This document shows positions 1 to 4,535 of a DNA stretch of 5,098 nucleotides, piece after piece. How positions within the stretch are numbered: the stretch's first letter is position 1; every line of letters starts with the position of its first letter. Source of the stretch: Pseudomonadota bacterium (GTDB taxonomy: Bacteria > Pseudomonadota > Gammaproteobacteria > Burkholderiales > SG8-39); assembly GCA_021825225.1 (NCBI GenBank), contig JAKAIH010000240.1, positions 1-5,098 on the forward strand. Direction: 5' to 3'. The position numbers and the translations under genes are program-made. Under the pieces are notes generated by a model. It saw only the letters and a program-made list of their open reading frames with translations. It was not told the origin of the DNA and searched no databases.

Positions 1-199
1 ACACGCCGCCCTCGGCGTTCTTCTGGTCGACCCAGAGCTGCAGACCCTTATGCACCGGCATCGAAATCGCGGCAAACGCGCCCGAGGCCGCGTACAGCGT
101 GCCGATCTTGATTTCCGACGGCGCCGTGGCGGCGCTGGCGGCACCGCTGAAAACGGCGAAAAATGCAACGAACAGTGCTGCGGTCAGCTTGCGTATCAT
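1..199 (-). CDS. ABC transporter periplasmic substrate-binding protein, LivK-like (partial, N-terminus only)
   Basis: Only the first 66 codons lie in the window; the rest runs off the left edge. The product starts MIRKLTAALFVAF and has a textbook Sec signal peptide: positive residues R3-K4, a hydrophobic core of about residues 7-20, and a likely cleavage after A21-S22-A23. The mature part begins with the pattern EIKIGTLYAASGAFA, followed by a helix ending KGLQLWVDQKNAEGGV. This is the typical first strand, loop and helix of family-6 periplasmic binding proteins, which bind branched-chain amino acids, amides, urea or aromatic acids and hand them to an inner-membrane ABC permease. The ligand cannot be told from this fragment. 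The ATG at 197-199 follows a strong GGAGGAG Shine-Dalgarno (204-210). Permease and ATPase genes would be expected beyond the left edge. Confidence 0.85.
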   Translation of the reverse strand, partial: MIRKLTAALFVAFFAVFSGAASAATAPSEIKIGTLYAASGAFAAISMPVHKGLQLWVDQKNAEGGV

Positions 200-203
200 A
201 ATG

Positions 204-210
204 CTCCTCC
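204..210 (-). promoter_or_regulatory. Ribosome binding site of the LivK-like gene
   Basis: GGAGGAG reads on the minus strand 4 bases before the ATG at 199. It is a near-perfect anti-16S match and fixes this start. No convincing -35/-10 pair was seen in the 77 bp between this gene and the small gene upstream, so the two may be read from one transcript. Confidence 0.75.
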
Positions 211-276
211 GGAATTGCTGAATGATCCTGTGCGGTGCTCGGGGCGCGCCCCCAAGCCGGCTTTTTTTGGTGCGGG

Positions 277-504
277 TTAACCCACTGTGGTCACCAAGTA
301 GTCGTAGGGCTTCCCGATCACGGTCCACAGGCCGTCAAGCCTTTGCGCATGCGTCTTGTCCGCGGAAAACCGGTCCAGCATTTCGGCCAGGGACATGGAA
401 CTGGTGTAGAGCACGATGAAAGGGAATATGCCGAAACAAAGAACCAGAAGCAGTGCGCCGTACAGCAGATAATGCCGCGCGAATTTCTTTATCCATTTGC
501 CCAT
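277..504 (-). CDS. Small single-span membrane protein of unknown function (75 aa)
   Basis: I do not recognise this protein. It starts MGKWIKKFARHYLLYG, with basic residues K3, K6, K7 and R10 on the N-terminal side of one long hydrophobic segment (about residues 13-34, LLYGALLLVLCFGIFPFIVLY). The positive-inside rule therefore puts the N-terminus in the cytoplasm and the roughly 40-residue tail in the periplasm. The tail is mixed polar (EMLDRFSADKTHAQRLDGLW) and ends KPYDYLVTTVG. A purine-rich GGGGGTGGAG (506-515) sits directly before the ATG at 502-504. Codon use is less GC-biased than in the neighbours, but the reading frame is clean and the composition is convincingly protein-like. It lies 77 bp upstream of the LivK-like gene on the same strand. 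A leader-like or accessory membrane protein is possible, but nothing in the sequence shows a role. Confidence 0.6.
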   Translation of the reverse strand: MGKWIKKFARHYLLYGALLLVLCFGIFPFIVLYTSSMSLAEMLDRFSADKTHAQRLDGLWTVIGKPYDYLVTTVG

Positions 505-678
505 GCTCCACCCCCGAATATGTATGCCGCGGCCTGAGCGCCCGAGCGCTCGCCACAGGTAATGCGGCTCAAGCTGGCGAGTGTAGGTGCCGCACTAGCC
601 ATGCGGTATAGGCGTAAACCCTAAGCAAGCATGGTGCCGAAATATCCTGCGCAAATACGCCTGATTTCGATTACCTAT

Positions 679-707
679 TTGGCTGGCAGCGCGCGGGCTG
701 CGATAAT
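679..707 (+). promoter_or_regulatory. Sigma70-type promoter for the chromate transporter pair
   Basis: TTGGCT (679-684) and GATAAT (702-707) are separated by exactly 17 bases; they match the -35 and -10 consensus at 4/6 and 5/6 positions. Transcription would begin near 714, leaving a leader of about 30 bases before the ATG at 744. A short inverted pair, CAAATA (652-657) and TATTTG (676-681), overlaps the -35 box and could be an operator, but six-base arms 18 bases apart can occur by chance. The rest of the 505-743 gap shows no gene, and no clear promoter was found for the divergent small membrane protein. Confidence 0.5.
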
Positions 708-743
708 GCGGCCCCCTCCTCTTCACTGCTCGACGCCCCGCCC

Positions 744-1322
744 ATGCACCTGCCCCAACCGCCCGCCGTGGACGCGCCCGGTCCCGCTCCACGCAAGGTC
801 AGCCCGCTGGAACTGTTCCTCGCCTTTTCGCAGCTGGCGCTGTCCGGTTTCGGCGGGGTGCTGCCTTGGGCGCATCGCACCCTGGTGGAGAACAAAGGCT
901 GGCTCACACAGCGCGAGTTCGTCGAGACCCTCGCGCTGGGACAACTGCTGCCGGGCCCGAACATCGGCAATATGGGGGTGATGATCGGCTATCGTTTCGC
1001 CGGCTACGCCGGGGCGGCGGCAGCCATTGCCGGACTGGTGACCGGCCCGTTCCTGATCATGATTGCGCTGGGCCTGCTCTATCGCGGCTATGGCAATCTG
1101 CCGTTGGTGCAGCATGCGCTCTCCGGCATGTCGGCCGTGGCCGCCGGCCTGGTGCTCGCCACCGGTTTGAAAATGACCACCAGCCTCAAGCGGCGCCGGC
1201 GCCCCTGGCTGTTCGCCGCGCTCGCCCTCGTCGGCGTCGGTGCGCTGCGCTGGCCTTTGCTCGCCGTGGTCGGCGCGCTCGCACCGTTTGCAGTCGCCGC
1301 CGCCTGGCGCGATAAAGACTGA
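744..1322 (+). CDS. chrA: Chromate (CHR) family transporter, first half-size subunit
   Basis: This 192-residue inner-membrane protein matches one CHR (chromate ion transporter) domain. Family motifs are clear: LSGFGGVLPWAHRTLVE (about residues 33-49), WLTQREFVETLALGQLLPGPN (53-73, containing the signature G-Q-x-x-P-G-P), then a Gly/Ala-rich pair of membrane segments (about 82-112) and further hydrophobic segments at about 125-145 and 155-187. A Pro-rich cytoplasmic leader of about 18 residues precedes the domain. Full-length ChrA proteins are about 400 residues with two such domains; half-size proteins of about 200 residues are encoded as adjacent pairs, as here. The family exports chromate, in several cases by an indirect or proton-linked mechanism, but for many short-chain members the substrate is untested. 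The start at 744 has no obvious Shine-Dalgarno, yet it sits about 30 bases after a predicted transcription start. Its stop codon overlaps the next start. Confidence 0.88.
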   Translation: MHLPQPPAVDAPGPAPRKVSPLELFLAFSQLALSGFGGVLPWAHRTLVENKGWLTQREFVETLALGQLLPGPNIGNMGVMIGYRFAGYAGAAAAIAGLVTGPFLIMIALGLLYRGYGNLPLVQHALSGMSAVAAGLVLATGLKMTTSLKRRRRPWLFAALALVGVGALRWPLLAVVGALAPFAVAAAWRDKD

Positions 1323-1849
1323 TGGACAAAGTCGACCTGGCAGGCCTGGGCCTGCATTTCGCGCTGCTGTCGCTGATGGCGATCGGCGGAGTCAGTTCCA
1401 TCCTGCCGGACATGCAGCGCTACGTGGTGGAAGCCAATCATTGGCTGAGCGCCACCCAGTTCGCCGACGCCTACGCGCTGGGCCAGGCCGCCCCCGGCCC
1501 GAACATGATGTTCGTGACGCTGCTCGGCTTGCAGCTTGGCGGATGGGCCGGCGCGATCGTGGCGACGCTGGCGATGATCGCCCCGCCTATCCTGCTGACT
1601 CTCGCGGTCACGCGCCTGCATGCGAACAATCCCGACGCGCCCCTGGGCCGCGCGATTCGCGGCGGACTGGGCCCGATCGCGATCGGGCTTACGCTCTCGA
1701 GCGGCTGGATCCTCGCGCACTCGGCCGACCACGACTGGCGCGGCGCCCTGCTCACGCTCGCCACCGTCGCGCTGATGCTGCGCACCAGGCTCAATCCGGT
1801 GTGGCTGATCCTGGTCGGCGCGGTCGCCGGAATGGCCGGCATCCTTTGA
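1322..1849 (+). CDS. chrA: Chromate (CHR) family transporter, second half-size subunit
   Basis: This 175-residue partner of the preceding gene begins at the ATG that shares one base with its neighbour's TGA (TGATG at 1320-1324), a sign of translational coupling and fixed stoichiometry. CHR motifs recur in divergent form: LMAIGGVSSILPDMQRYVVE (about 18-37), where the usual F-G-G is I-G-G, then WLSATQFADAYALGQAAPGPN (41-61), with the signature G-Q-x-x-P-G-P intact. Hydrophobic segments follow at about 67-95, 110-130 and 140-175. The protein ends abruptly in a hydrophobic helix (GAVAGMAGIL). The two halves differ considerably, as expected for an antiparallel heterodimer that mimics the two domains of full-length ChrA. 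No chrB-type regulator or chromate reductase gene is next to them, so a role in chromate resistance specifically is inferred from family only. Confidence 0.88.
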   Translation: MDKVDLAGLGLHFALLSLMAIGGVSSILPDMQRYVVEANHWLSATQFADAYALGQAAPGPNMMFVTLLGLQLGGWAGAIVATLAMIAPPILLTLAVTRLHANNPDAPLGRAIRGGLGPIAIGLTLSSGWILAHSADHDWRGALLTLATVALMLRTRLNPVWLILVGAVAGMAGIL

Positions 1850-1859
1850 TCCGCAGCAA

Positions 1860-1884
1860 GCCCGCGCGAACGCTCAGCGCGGGC
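1860..1884. terminator. Hairpin at the convergent gene junction (possible bidirectional terminator)
   Basis: GCCCGCGC (1860-1867) and GCGCGGGC (1877-1884) form a perfect 8-bp GC stem with a 9-base loop. It begins 10 bases after the stop of the second chromate subunit, and the stop codon of the opposing oxidoreductase (1874-1876) lies inside the loop. No U-tract follows on either strand, so this is not a canonical intrinsic terminator. Its position between convergent genes suggests transcript-end protection or assistance to Rho. Confidence 0.4.
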
Positions 1885-3034
1885 CGAAGGTCGAGGGCCT
1901 GACTTCGGGCACCGTGGCCGCGCGCCGCGCGAGCCAGTAGCGATAAGGCGGCGGCACCAGCGCGAACTGCGCGTCGCAGCCGAGTTTCTGCGCCGCGTCC
2001 ATGGTCCAGTTGGGGTTGTAGAGCATCTCGCGCGCGAGCGCGATCAGGTCGGCGCGGCCTTCCTGCAGGATGCCCTCGGCCTGCTCCGCGTGCACGATCA
2101 GGCCCACGGCCATGGTCTTGATGCCGGCCTCATTTCTAATTTTCTCCGCGTAAGGCACCTGGTAGCCGTAGGCGGGCTTGGCCGCCCCGGCAGGCGGCTT
2201 GCCGAGAATGCCGCCCGAGCTGCAGTCGATCACGTCCACGCCCATCGGCTTGACCAGTTTCGCCAGCGCCACGCTCTGCGCCGGGCCCCAGCCGGCATCG
2301 TCCTCCGCCGACAGGCGCAGAAACAGCGGCTTGCCCGGCGGCCAGTGCGCGCGCACGCACTCGCACACCTCCTGCGCGAAGCGCATGCGCTTCGTCTCGG
2401 AGCCGCCGTATTCGTCCGTGCGCTGGTTCGCCAGCGGCGACAGGAACTCGTGGATCAGAAAGCCGTGCGCGCCGTGGATTTCGACCGTATCGAAGCCGGC
2501 CACATGTGCGCGCGCCGCGGCCTTGCCCCAGGCCTCCGCCACGGCGCGGATTTCCCCGCGCGTGAGCGCGCGCGGCACCGGAGCGCCTTCATCGGCGGGA
2601 AGCGCACTCGGCGCGACGAGTTCCCAATCCTCCCAGTCGGTGATGCCCTGCTGTTCGGCATCGATGCGCGCCAGCGGCCGACCGCCTTCCCAGGGACGCT
2701 CGATGCGCGCCTTGCGCCCGGAGTGACCGAGCTGAATGCCCGCTGCGGCGCCGCACCGATGCACGAATTCGACTATGCGCGCGAGCTGCGGCACGAAGGC
2801 ATCGTCCCAGATGCCCAGGTCGCCCACCGTGCCGCAGCCGCGGCGCTCGATCTTGGTCGATTCGAGGATCACCAGCCCGGCGCCGCCGGCGGCATAACGG
2901 CCCGCGTTCATCAGATGCCAGTCGTTGGCGAAACCGTTCACCGCCGAATACTGGTGCATGGGCGCCACCACCACGCGGTTCTTGAGTTCGAGTTCGCGCA
3001 GGCGCAGCGGCGTGAACAGCAATGGCTGGTTCAT
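1874..3034 (-). CDS. NADH:flavin oxidoreductase, class III Old Yellow Enzyme (XenA/YqjM type)
   Basis: A 386-residue FMN-dependent TIM-barrel enzyme expected to reduce activated C=C bonds (enones, maleimides, possibly nitro compounds) with NAD(P)H in the cytoplasm. Family landmarks run in order: LFTPLRLRELELKNRVVVAP (6-25), the YqjM-type strand with Y29, IQLGHSGRKA (Q101), RPWEGGRPL (113-121), GFDTVEIHGAHGFL (substrate-binding pair H187 and H190), FLSPLANQRTDEYGGS (197-212), R240, and GRADLIALAREMLYNPNW (R335, phosphate binding). A C-terminal PPPYRYWL supplies the Trp that in XenA reaches into the partner active site. Two positions are atypical: the usual Cys after P-M is His27, and the usual proton-donor Tyr is Phe192. 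The start at 3034 is preferred because AGGGA lies 6 bases upstream; an upstream in-frame ATG at 3097 would add a non-homologous 21-residue tail. Family members are usually about 340-370 residues. Confidence 0.92.
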   Translation of the reverse strand: MNQPLLFTPLRLRELELKNRVVVAPMHQYSAVNGFANDWHLMNAGRYAAGGAGLVILESTKIERRGCGTVGDLGIWDDAFVPQLARIVEFVHRCGAAAGIQLGHSGRKARIERPWEGGRPLARIDAEQQGITDWEDWELVAPSALPADEGAPVPRALTRGEIRAVAEAWGKAAARAHVAGFDTVEIHGAHGFLIHEFLSPLANQRTDEYGGSETKRMRFAQEVCECVRAHWPPGKPLFLRLSAEDDAGWGPAQSVALAKLVKPMGVDVIDCSSGGILGKPPAGAAKPAYGYQVPYAEKIRNEAGIKTMAVGLIVHAEQAEGILQEGRADLIALAREMLYNPNWTMDAAQKLGCDAQFALVPPPYRYWLARRAATVPEVRPSTFGPR

Positions 3035-3040
3035 GAGCAT

Positions 3041-3045
3041 TCCCT
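3041..3045 (-). promoter_or_regulatory. Ribosome binding site that sets the oxidoreductase start
   Basis: AGGGA on the minus strand is followed by 6 bases and then the ATG at 3032-3034 (protein MNQPLLFTPL). The nearer in-frame ATG at 3038-3040 is too close to the AGGGA to use it, and the ATG at 3097 lacks a comparable site. The AGGGA is also one arm of an 8-bp inverted repeat with 3109-3116. Confidence 0.6.
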
Positions 3046-3116
3046 GTAGATGGCGCAACGCGGCGCAGCCGGTCGTATGCCTGCGTTGTGGACGCAAGCC
3101 TACCCAAATACAGGGA
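3041..3116 (-). promoter_or_regulatory. Structured 5' leader of the oxidoreductase gene, possibly pairing its ribosome binding site
   Basis: Read on the minus strand, TCCCTGTA (3116-3109) is perfectly complementary to TACAGGGA (3048-3041), and the second arm contains the AGGGA ribosome binding site. Between the arms lie two smaller potential hairpins: TGCGT/ACGCA with a 5-base loop (3082-3096), and a GC-rich GGCTGC/GCGCC pairing around 3052-3070. Together they would make a three-way junction closed by the stem that hides the ribosome binding site. I do not recognise a known riboswitch class in it. The 5-bp dyad could instead be a repressor operator. The pairing is seen; the regulation is inference. 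Confidence 0.3.
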
Positions 3117-3166
3117 CTACGTCGAGAACAAATCGTGCCGCGCCGGATCTTGCGCCTGGGTCACCG

Positions 3167-3204
3167 GCGCCGGATCCGGCGGCACGCCCTTTCAGGCGCC
3201 GCCG
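3167..3204. repeat. GC-rich palindrome cluster after the stress-protein gene
   Basis: CGCCGGATCCGGCG (3168-3181) is a perfect 14-base palindrome. CGGCGGC (3177-3183) can also pair with GCCGCCG (3198-3204) across the end of the usp gene, and GCGCCGGATC occurs twice (3140-3149 and 3167-3176). On the minus strand this is just downstream of the terC-usp operon, where a transcript end is expected. No T-run follows, so I call it a structured end region, not an intrinsic terminator. Confidence 0.35.
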
Positions 3205-3638
3205 AGCGAGACGCCGAGCTGGCGCGTGCGCGTCAGGTGCCGCACCTGGCTGCTGATCGAGCCCAGCCCCAGGGCGGACACCCAGCTCTCGCCGCTCTCT
3301 TCGAGGATGATGCGCCGGCATGCGTATTCCTTGGCGAAGCGCACGATGGTCTCGGCCTGGAGCCCGACCAACACGTGGGTCTTGTGCGGCACACCCGCGG
3401 CTTCGAGACTGCGCAGCACGGGTGCGAGCACGCGCATGCCGTTCTCCTGGTGAAAGTCATGCAGCTGGGCGCCGTTGAAAAAGCGCGATACATGCCTGGG
3501 CAGCGGAGTCTGAACGTTGAGCACATGCACGCGCGCCTGCGACTGCCGGTACAAGCCGATAACCTGCTCGACCTGCCAGGCCGAATCGCGCGCATCGCAC
3601 ACCGGAACGACGACGTTGATCATGTCGGATTCTTCCAT
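3192..3638 (-). CDS. Universal stress protein (UspA) family protein with degenerate nucleotide-binding motif
   Basis: A 148-residue, single-domain cytoplasmic protein with the Usp alpha/beta fold order: first strand INVVVPVCD (7-15), helix, strand ARVHVLNVQTPLP, a helix with DFHQENGMRVLAPVLRSLEAAGVPHKTHVLVG, then AETIVRFAKEYACRRIILEES and LGLGSISSQVRHL near the C-terminus. Typical Usp proteins bind ATP through an Asp after the first strand and a G-2x-G-9x-G(S/T) loop. Here the loop reads E113-2x-G116-9x-G126-S127, so the first Gly is Glu. At the expected Asp position there is Cys14, with Asp one residue later. ATP binding is therefore doubtful. The ATG at 3638 is chosen because AGGAG lies 6 bases upstream; an earlier in-frame ATG (3692) would lie inside the terC gene. 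It is the second gene of a terC-usp operon with a 10-base gap. Confidence 0.85.
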   Translation of the reverse strand: MEESDMINVVVPVCDARDSAWQVEQVIGLYRQSQARVHVLNVQTPLPRHVSRFFNGAQLHDFHQENGMRVLAPVLRSLEAAGVPHKTHVLVGLQAETIVRFAKEYACRRIILEESGESWVSALGLGSISSQVRHLTRTRQLGVSLGGA

Positions 3639-3644
3639 GCTTGA

Positions 3645-3649
3645 CTCCT
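3645..3649 (-). promoter_or_regulatory. Ribosome binding site of usp, overlapping the terC stop codon
   Basis: AGGAG on the minus strand lies 6 bases before the usp ATG, and its first A is the last base of the terC TGA. This placement fixes the usp start at 3638 and suggests the two genes are translationally coupled on one mRNA. Confidence 0.75.
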
Positions 3650-4380
3650 CATGAGATTTCGAAGGACTTGCCCAGCGCTCCCGGCACCCCATTGGCCGCT
3701 GCTTCCCCGCCTTTCTTGCGCGCGAGCATTTTGCCGGCGACGATCACGAACATCGCCCCGACCAGAGGCGCGGCGATGTCCAGAATGTGGGCATGCAACT
3801 CGACGTAGCCTTTCACCGCGAGATCGCCCACCGCCATGTCTCCCGCGACGTAGCCGAGCAGGCCCGCGCCGATGGTGATGAACAGCGGGAAGCGCTCCAT
3901 CAGCTTCATCAACAGCGCGCTGCCGAACAGGATCAGCGGCATGGTGATCAGCAGGCCTACGAACAGCATGCCGTAGTGTCCCTTGGCGGCGCCGGCCATG
4001 CCCAGGACATTGTCCAGGCTCATGACCATATCGGCGATGATGATGGTGCGCACCGCTTCCCAGAAATTGCTGCTGTCGCGGATGTTGCCCTCGCCGTCCT
4101 CGGGCAGCAGCAGCTTGATGCCGATCCACACCAGCAGGATGCTGCCGATCAGCTGAATGTAGGGCAGGCTCATCAGCATCGCGGCGAAAGCGGTCAGCAG
4201 GGTCATCAGCACCACGATGCCGCCGGTGCCGACGATGAACGCCTGCTTCTGCTGCTTGTGCGGCAGCGAGCGGCAGGCGAGCGCGATGACCACCGCGTTG
4301 TCACCGCTCAACACCACGTTGATCACGGCGATCTTGAACAGTGCCGTCCATGTGTCCGGACTGGCCAGTGTTGCGAGCAT
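3649..4380 (-). CDS. terC: TerC/YjbE-family integral membrane protein (putative metal exporter)
   Basis: A 243-residue inner-membrane protein with about seven hydrophobic segments (roughly 13-35, 48-70, 74-92, 109-130, 137-158, 165-180, 197-217). The two family-defining acidic motifs are present: NVVLSGDNAVVIALA (21-35, with D27-N28) and IIIADMVMSLDNVLGMAG (113-130, with D117 and D123-N124). A third acidic site, GYVAGDMAVGD, is at 176-186. In TerC relatives such as E. coli Alx and Bacillus MeeF/MeeY, these intramembrane acidic residues are linked to Mn2+ export or to supplying metal to exported proteins, and the family name comes from tellurite resistance loci. This one resembles the shorter YjbE/YkoY branch, so Mn2+ efflux is a reasonable guess but unproven. 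The ATG at 4378-4380 follows AAGGGGG (4388-4394) by 7 bases. It shares an operon with usp and has response-regulator-like repeats upstream. Confidence 0.9.
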   Translation of the reverse strand: MLATLASPDTWTALFKIAVINVVLSGDNAVVIALACRSLPHKQQKQAFIVGTGGIVVLMTLLTAFAAMLMSLPYIQLIGSILLVWIGIKLLLPEDGEGNIRDSSNFWEAVRTIIIADMVMSLDNVLGMAGAAKGHYGMLFVGLLITMPLILFGSALLMKLMERFPLFITIGAGLLGYVAGDMAVGDLAVKGYVELHAHILDIAAPLVGAMFVIVAGKMLARKKGGEAAANGVPGALGKSFEIS

Positions 4381-4438
4381 GGTACGTCCCCCTTCCGCAA
4401 TAGGAGGACCCAGCTTAATGGACTGGAATTACTGAGGC

Positions 4439-4504
4439 CTGTCGCCAGCTTTACGCCGGTCTGTCGGCAACATTACGCAGGGCTTTCGGAATGATTACGC
4501 CAGG
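4439..4504 (-). promoter_or_regulatory. Three tandem 22-bp direct repeats, likely OmpR/PhoB-type response regulator sites upstream of terC
   Basis: Repeat units lie at 4439-4460, 4461-4482 and 4483-4504 with no gap. By eye, neighbouring units agree at about 16-17 of 22 positions. In the direction of terC the half-sites are GTAAT (4498-4494), GAAAG (4487-4483), GTAAT (4476-4472), GACAG (4465-4461), GTAAA (4454-4450) and GACAG (4443-4439), each 11 bases from the next. A seventh GTAAT (4433-4429) follows after 10 bases. Half-sites one helical turn apart in direct orientation are the hallmark of OmpR-family regulators; the CpxR box GTAAA-N(4-8)-GTAAA is a similar case. The array begins 32 bases after the kinase stop and ends 58 bases before the terC ATG. 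A weak GCGACA (4445-4440), 19 bp, CATTAA (4420-4415) promoter may follow, but I would not rely on it. Confidence 0.6.
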
Positions 4505-4535
4505 CTCACAGCCGGCAGCCGGAGCATGGCCCGGT

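Noticed and set aside
237..268. Intrinsic terminator: GGGGCGCGCCCC palindrome (241-252) followed by seven T (262-268) on the plus strand
   Set aside because: The T-run would serve plus-strand transcription, but no plus-strand gene ends here. The 12-base palindrome leaves a very short loop, and the T-run is separated from it by about 9 bases. On the minus strand, where the genes lie, the order is wrong.
1088..1732. 214-codon minus-strand frame across the two chromate transporter genes
   Set aside because: It spans both genes and their overlap, has an Arg/Gln/Ala-rich shadow composition, and lacks any recognisable domain; the plus-strand CHR motifs are decisive.
2090..3049. 319-codon open frame on the plus strand opposite the oxidoreductase
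   Set aside because: It is antisense to a clear OYE, is rich in Arg, Ala and His as expected for a shadow frame in GC-rich DNA, and shows no family motif.
3035..3097. N-terminal extension of the oxidoreductase to the ATG at 3095-3097
   Set aside because: The added residues (MRPQRRHTTGCAALRHLQG) match no OYE N-terminus, and the best ribosome binding site points to 3034.
3787..4494. 235-codon open frame on the plus strand opposite terC
   Set aside because: It is rich in His, Gln and Asp (repeated DQQ/HQQ patterns), as arises from the complement of a Leu/Ile/Val-rich membrane protein gene, and the terC frame carries the real motifs.
4505..4530. Terminator after the kinase gene (CCGG-rich inverted segments)
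   Set aside because: Only short overlapping CCGG pairings are present with no T-run, so transcription may read from the kinase into terC.
4381..4535. yybP-ykoY manganese riboswitch upstream of terC
   Set aside because: TerC genes often have this element, so I looked for its conserved loop sequences on the minus strand. The GGGGAGUAG-like segment and its paired partner are absent; the region is occupied by the 11-bp phased direct repeats.
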